Of a stretch of 7,797 nucleotides of DNA, positions 5,316 through 7,797 are shown one piece after another. The notes below the pieces were generated by a model that did not search any database, was not told where the DNA came from, and saw only the letters and a list, made by a program, of their open reading frames with translations. Location: NCBI GenBank assembly GCA_902766575.1, contig CACXED010000117.1:1-7797 (forward strand), read 5' to 3'. The stretch comes from an uncultured Ruminococcus sp. Lineage in GTDB: Bacteria > Bacillota > Clostridia > Oscillospirales > CAG-272. The stretch's first letter is position 1; every line of letters begins with the position of its first letter. A program made the translations under genes and the position numbers.

Positions 5316-5900
5316 GAAATACAGCTCCCGGTACTTTTCACAGGCGCTTGCAACCTTTTTGACGTATTCGCGCGTTTCCCTGATCGGGATCGTGTGGAGC
5401 GTCGTTCCGTCCGAGCTGTAATCCGCGTCGCCGAGCCAGCCGCGCACCCTTCCGATCCCCGCATTGTATGCGGCGAGCGCGGTCTCGGTGCTTCCGAACT
5501 CCTTTATCAGATAGGAGAGCAGACAGCAGCCGCGCCGGATGTTCTGTCCCGGCTCGAAGATCCGTTCGGGCTCTGAGTCCTCGCGCAGCATGAACGCCGC
5601 CCAGTCGTTCGCGTCGTCGGTGAGCTGCATCAGCCCTTTCGCTCCTGCGTGGGAGACCGCGTCCTCGCGAAAGGAGCTCTCGGTGAGTATCACCGCATAG
5701 ACGAGCTCCTCGGGCAGTCCGAACTCCGACGCCGAGACCGCGACCTCGGAGCTGTATCTGATCGGATAGCGCCTCATCTCGATCTGCGGGAGCAAAAGCC
5801 TCCAGATGACGACTATGACCGCCGACACGATGAGCAGCGCGGCAAAGAGCTTAATTCCTCTTGCCGATCTTTCTGAGTATGTTTGCGACCTGTTCCTCAA
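5310..5900 (-). CDS. Membrane-anchored lytic transglycosylase (SLT / MltE-like domain)
   Basis: This small (196 aa) enzyme has one transmembrane segment (about residues 17-36) that would leave the catalytic domain outside the membrane. The domain shows the family-1 lytic transglycosylase motifs in order: catalytic Glu74 in LTESSFRED, GAKGLMQLT (87-94), the helix NIRRGCCLLSYL, AAYNAGIGRV (143-152), and a C-terminal RETREYVKKV. These enzymes cleave the MurNAc-GlcNAc bond of peptidoglycan, forming 1,6-anhydro-MurNAc, during wall turnover. The start is taken as TTG 5900, because GGAGGA at 5916-5911 lies 10 nt upstream and the next start (a GTG) would cut into the membrane segment. The gene therefore begins inside coaE, overlapping it by 50 nt, which suggests translational coupling. 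A transglycosylase gene after coaE is a familiar arrangement in Clostridia. Confidence 0.9.
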   Translation of the reverse strand: MRNRSQTYSERSARGIKLFAALLIVSAVIVVIWRLLLPQIEMRRYPIRYSSEVAVSASEFGLPEELVYAVILTESSFREDAVSHAGAKGLMQLTDDANDWAAFMLREDSEPERIFEPGQNIRRGCCLLSYLIKEFGSTETALAAYNAGIGRVRGWLGDADYSSDGTTLHTIPIRETREYVKKVASACEKYRELYFK

Positions 5901-6483
5901 GCGTGTCGATTCCTCCGTTATTGTAGACTATGAAATCGCAGTTTTCGATGAAGAATTCGTCACTTTTCTGAGATGCGATACGAGCCTCGGCGCTTTCGCG
6001 GGTGATACCGTCGCGCGCCATGATGCGTCTGATACGGACATTTTTGTCGGCTATGACTCCGACTATGTAGTCGCAGTGCTTGTCAAAGCCCGACTCAAAG
6101 AGCTGCGGAGCGTCGATGACGGCTATGGAGTCGCCCGATTCCACTCTGCGTCCGAGCCAGTCGTTGATCTCGTCGATTATATGCCTGTGCGTGATGTGAT
6201 TGAGATCGGTGAGCTTTTCTATCCTTAACTTCTCGTCGGTCTCGCCGAAGACTATCCCGGCGAGCGCCTTGCGGTCGAGCGTTCCGTCGTCGCGGAGTAT
6301 ACCGTCGCCGAAGCGTTCGCAGAGCTCCTTAAGGCAGGGCTTGCCCGGAGCGCTCACAAGGCGCGAGACCTTATCCGTATCGAGCGCGCGTACTCCGTTC
6401 GACATAAAGCAGAGCGAGATCTCGCCTTTTCCGGAGCCCGAGCCGCCTGTCAGACCTACAACTGTCAGCTTATCCTTAAACAT
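5851..6483 (-). CDS. coaE: Dephospho-CoA kinase
   Basis: This 210-residue enzyme catalyses the last step of coenzyme A synthesis, ATP-dependent phosphorylation of the ribose 3'-OH of dephospho-CoA, in the cytosol. Visible family features are the P-loop GLTGGSGSGKG (10-20), the acidic D35-T-D37 (usually DAD), NHITH (95-99), IDAPQLFESG (123-132, the family's PLLFE segment), the lid RRIMARDGIT (152-161), and RIASQ (168-172). The residue after the P-loop lysine is Gly20 instead of the usual Ser/Thr. The start is ATG 6483, with AGAGG at 6497-6493 9 nt upstream. It sits 22 nt after the oxidoreductase and overlaps the transglycosylase, so it is almost certainly co-transcribed with both. The often-seen upstream partner polA is absent here. 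Confidence 0.94.
   Translation of the reverse strand: MFKDKLTVVGLTGGSGSGKGEISLCFMSNGVRALDTDKVSRLVSAPGKPCLKELCERFGDGILRDDGTLDRKALAGIVFGETDEKLRIEKLTDLNHITHRHIIDEINDWLGRRVESGDSIAVIDAPQLFESGFDKHCDYIVGVIADKNVRIRRIMARDGITRESAEARIASQKSDEFFIENCDFIVYNNGGIDTLEEQVANILRKIGKRN
5911..5916 (-). promoter_or_regulatory. Ribosome binding site inside coaE for the transglycosylase
   Basis: GGAGGA is followed after 10 nt by TTG 5900. It lies within the coaE codons for Asn-Gly-Gly-Ile and is the main evidence for the unusual TTG start. Confidence 0.6.
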
Positions 6484-6505
6484 TTCCTTATTCCTCTTTA
6501 GAACA

Positions 6506-7621
6506 TTAGTTTAGCATCCCGGCGGAGCGGTAAGCGTCCTCCATGACCTGCTGGATGTGAGCGGCGTCGTCAAAGGACGGCGAGGTCGGAAGCTGCTTGT
6601 CGACAGCGTTCAGGAAGGAGTACATCGAGCCGATGTGACCGCGCAGCCAGCCGATCGGAGCCTTGACTCCCGGGAAGATCCCGCCTGGCTTGGGATAGCG
6701 TCCGCAGCACTCGATGCGCTTGAAGCCGCGCTCGCCGCCGAGATCGCCGGTCCTGTCGTCCGAGTCGTAGAACCAGAGCCAGTTCGGCTCCATCAGATTG
6801 AACCTGATAGCGCCGCGGTCGCCGTAGACCTCGATCGTGAAATCGTCGTTGGCGCCGAGAGCGAGCTTGCTCGCGGTTACAGTGCCTTTAGCGCCGCATT
6901 CGAGCTCGGCGAGCATATAGAACGCCTCGTCGGCGTTGGTATGCCACTCCCTGCCGTCCATTCCGAGTCGGACGGGATGCGCGATCTGAGCCATTCCGGT
7001 TACGCTCCTGAAGCGTCCGCAGAGGTAGTAAACAAGATCGAGCGCGTGGGAACCGAGATCGAACAGCACTCCTCCGCCGCAGACCGTCCGATCCTGCTTC
7101 CAGCCCGCCTTTTTCGAAAGGTCGGTGCAGGAGGAGTGCAGAAACGAGCAGTTGAAGCTGATTATATTTCCGAGCCGTCCCTCGTCGACGAGCTCCTTGG
7201 CGCGGAGCATCGGCGACAGAAAGCGCGTGTTGAACACGATCTGAGCCGTCACGCCGCGCTCGCGGGCGAGGTCGGCGATCTCCCTTGCCTGAGCGGCGGT
7301 CACGCAGAGCGGCTTTTCGCAGTAGATGTGCTTTCCGGCGGCGATGGCCTTTTTGAGCGTCTCGTAGTGAGCGATATTCGGCGTGGTTACGTCGATAACG
7401 TCTATCGACGGATCGTTTATCATCTCGTCCTCGGACGAATAGGCTTTCGTAAAGCCGAACTCGTCGCGCGCCCTCTCGCGGGTCTCGGGAGTGCGGGTGT
7501 AGATTCCGGCGAGCTTCGCCCTGAAATCGAGGTCGTAGAAGTAGGGAAGCGAGCTTATCGCGCAGGTGTGCGTCCTACCCATCGAGCCGAAGCCCAGTAT
7601 TCCGATATTTATTTCTTTCAT
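6506..7621 (-). CDS. Gfo/Idh/MocA-family NAD(P)-dependent oxidoreductase
   Basis: This 371-residue protein has the two-domain build of the family. An N-terminal Rossmann fold begins at residue 4 with GxGxxG (G10, G12, G15 in GILGFGSMG). It continues to the family-defining E102-K103-P104 (HIYCEKPLCV), which contacts the nicotinamide and includes a catalytic lysine. The C-terminal substrate domain carries DLGSHALDL (188-196) with the usual catalytic His192. Family members oxidise or reduce sugars, inositols and related polyols, but the substrate cannot be read from the sequence. The start is ATG 7621, only 3 nt after the stop of the preceding gene. No clear Shine-Dalgarno motif precedes it, so translation may depend on coupling. 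The neighbours (peptidase, CoA synthesis) do not point to a sugar pathway. Confidence 0.92.
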   Translation of the reverse strand: MKEINIGILGFGSMGRTHTCAISSLPYFYDLDFRAKLAGIYTRTPETRERARDEFGFTKAYSSEDEMINDPSIDVIDVTTPNIAHYETLKKAIAAGKHIYCEKPLCVTAAQAREIADLARERGVTAQIVFNTRFLSPMLRAKELVDEGRLGNIISFNCSFLHSSCTDLSKKAGWKQDRTVCGGGVLFDLGSHALDLVYYLCGRFRSVTGMAQIAHPVRLGMDGREWHTNADEAFYMLAELECGAKGTVTASKLALGANDDFTIEVYGDRGAIRFNLMEPNWLWFYDSDDRTGDLGGERGFKRIECCGRYPKPGGIFPGVKAPIGWLRGHIGSMYSFLNAVDKQLPTSPSFDDAAHIQQVMEDAYRSAGMLN

Positions 7622-7624
7622 AAA

Positions 7625-7797
7625 TTATTTGAAGAACGCGAGTATCGCGCGGTGGGTCATATAGACGTCGTTCTTTGCGACGACTTCATAGGGCGCGTGC
7701 ATCGAGAGCACCGGCACGCCGAGGTCGATGACGTCGATATTGTTCGACGCGATGAACTTGGCGACCGTTCCTCCGCCGCCGAGATCGACCTTGCCGA
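7625..7797 (-). CDS. M18-family (aspartyl-type) aminopeptidase, C-terminal part only
   Basis: The last 56 complete codons of a gene entering from the right edge end at TAA 7627-7625. The text matches the M18 zinc aminopeptidase C-terminus: GKVDLGGGGTVAKFIA, then GVPVLSMHAPYEVVAK, then DVYMTHRAILAFF. The histidine of SMHAP is expected to be a zinc ligand at the dinuclear site. Enzymes of this family remove N-terminal, often acidic, residues from peptides in the cytosol. It is the first visible gene of the minus-strand cluster and ends 3 nt before the oxidoreductase start. Its N-terminus and promoter are outside the window. Confidence 0.9.
   Translation of the reverse strand, partial: GKVDLGGGGTVAKFIASNNIDVIDLGVPVLSMHAPYEVVAKNDVYMTHRAILAFFK

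Noticed and set aside
4517..5464. 315-codon minus-strand frame opposite the corrinoid gene
   Set aside because: Arg/Ser/His-rich shadow of a high-confidence gene; it crosses a terminator and has no start signals.

Overview
The window looks like a chromosomal segment of a fairly GC-rich Clostridia-type Firmicute, possibly an uncultured gut Oscillospirales relative; this is an inference. The signs are three SLH cell-wall-anchoring repeats, strong AGGAG-type ribosome binding sites, a coaE / lytic-transglycosylase pair, a free-standing methyltransferase-type corrinoid protein, and spot GC counts of about 50-68% outside one AT-rich island.

Layout. (1) 2-820 (+): an AraC-family regulator whose 5' end lies outside the window. 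(2) 832-858: a perfect 11-bp hairpin between two convergent genes. (3) 876-4402 (-): one very large secreted surface-protein gene (signal peptide, von Willebrand A domain, repeat-rich stalk, three SLH domains; about 1175 aa when rejoined), broken by an apparent single-base deletion near 3314. The two halves are readable as 3218-4402 and 876-3317. (4) 4403-4636: a divergent control region with a near-consensus sigma-A promoter for the surface gene, a stem-loop at its predicted mRNA 5' end, and an extended -10 promoter overlapped by a 21-bp dyad for the other gene. (5) 4637-5266 (+): the corrinoid protein, ending in a strong bidirectional terminator. (6) 5310-7797 (-): a tight co-directional cluster of M18 aminopeptidase (3' end only), Gfo/Idh/MocA oxidoreductase, dephospho-CoA kinase and a small membrane-anchored lytic transglycosylase, with gaps of 3 and 22 nt and an overlap of 50 nt, ending at the same terminator.

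Functionally, most of the window is ordinary metabolism and envelope upkeep. The accessory interest is in the surface protein. It has an intact metal-binding VWA site, a four-cysteine insertion, a central region much richer in AT than both of its ends, and a frameshift that would separate the VWA domain from its wall anchor. About 40 nt after the break there is an in-phase A_AAA_AAG slippery heptamer that could in principle rejoin the frames. The corrinoid protein has no methyltransferase partner in view.

I see no CRISPR array, insertion sequence, tRNA or rRNA.
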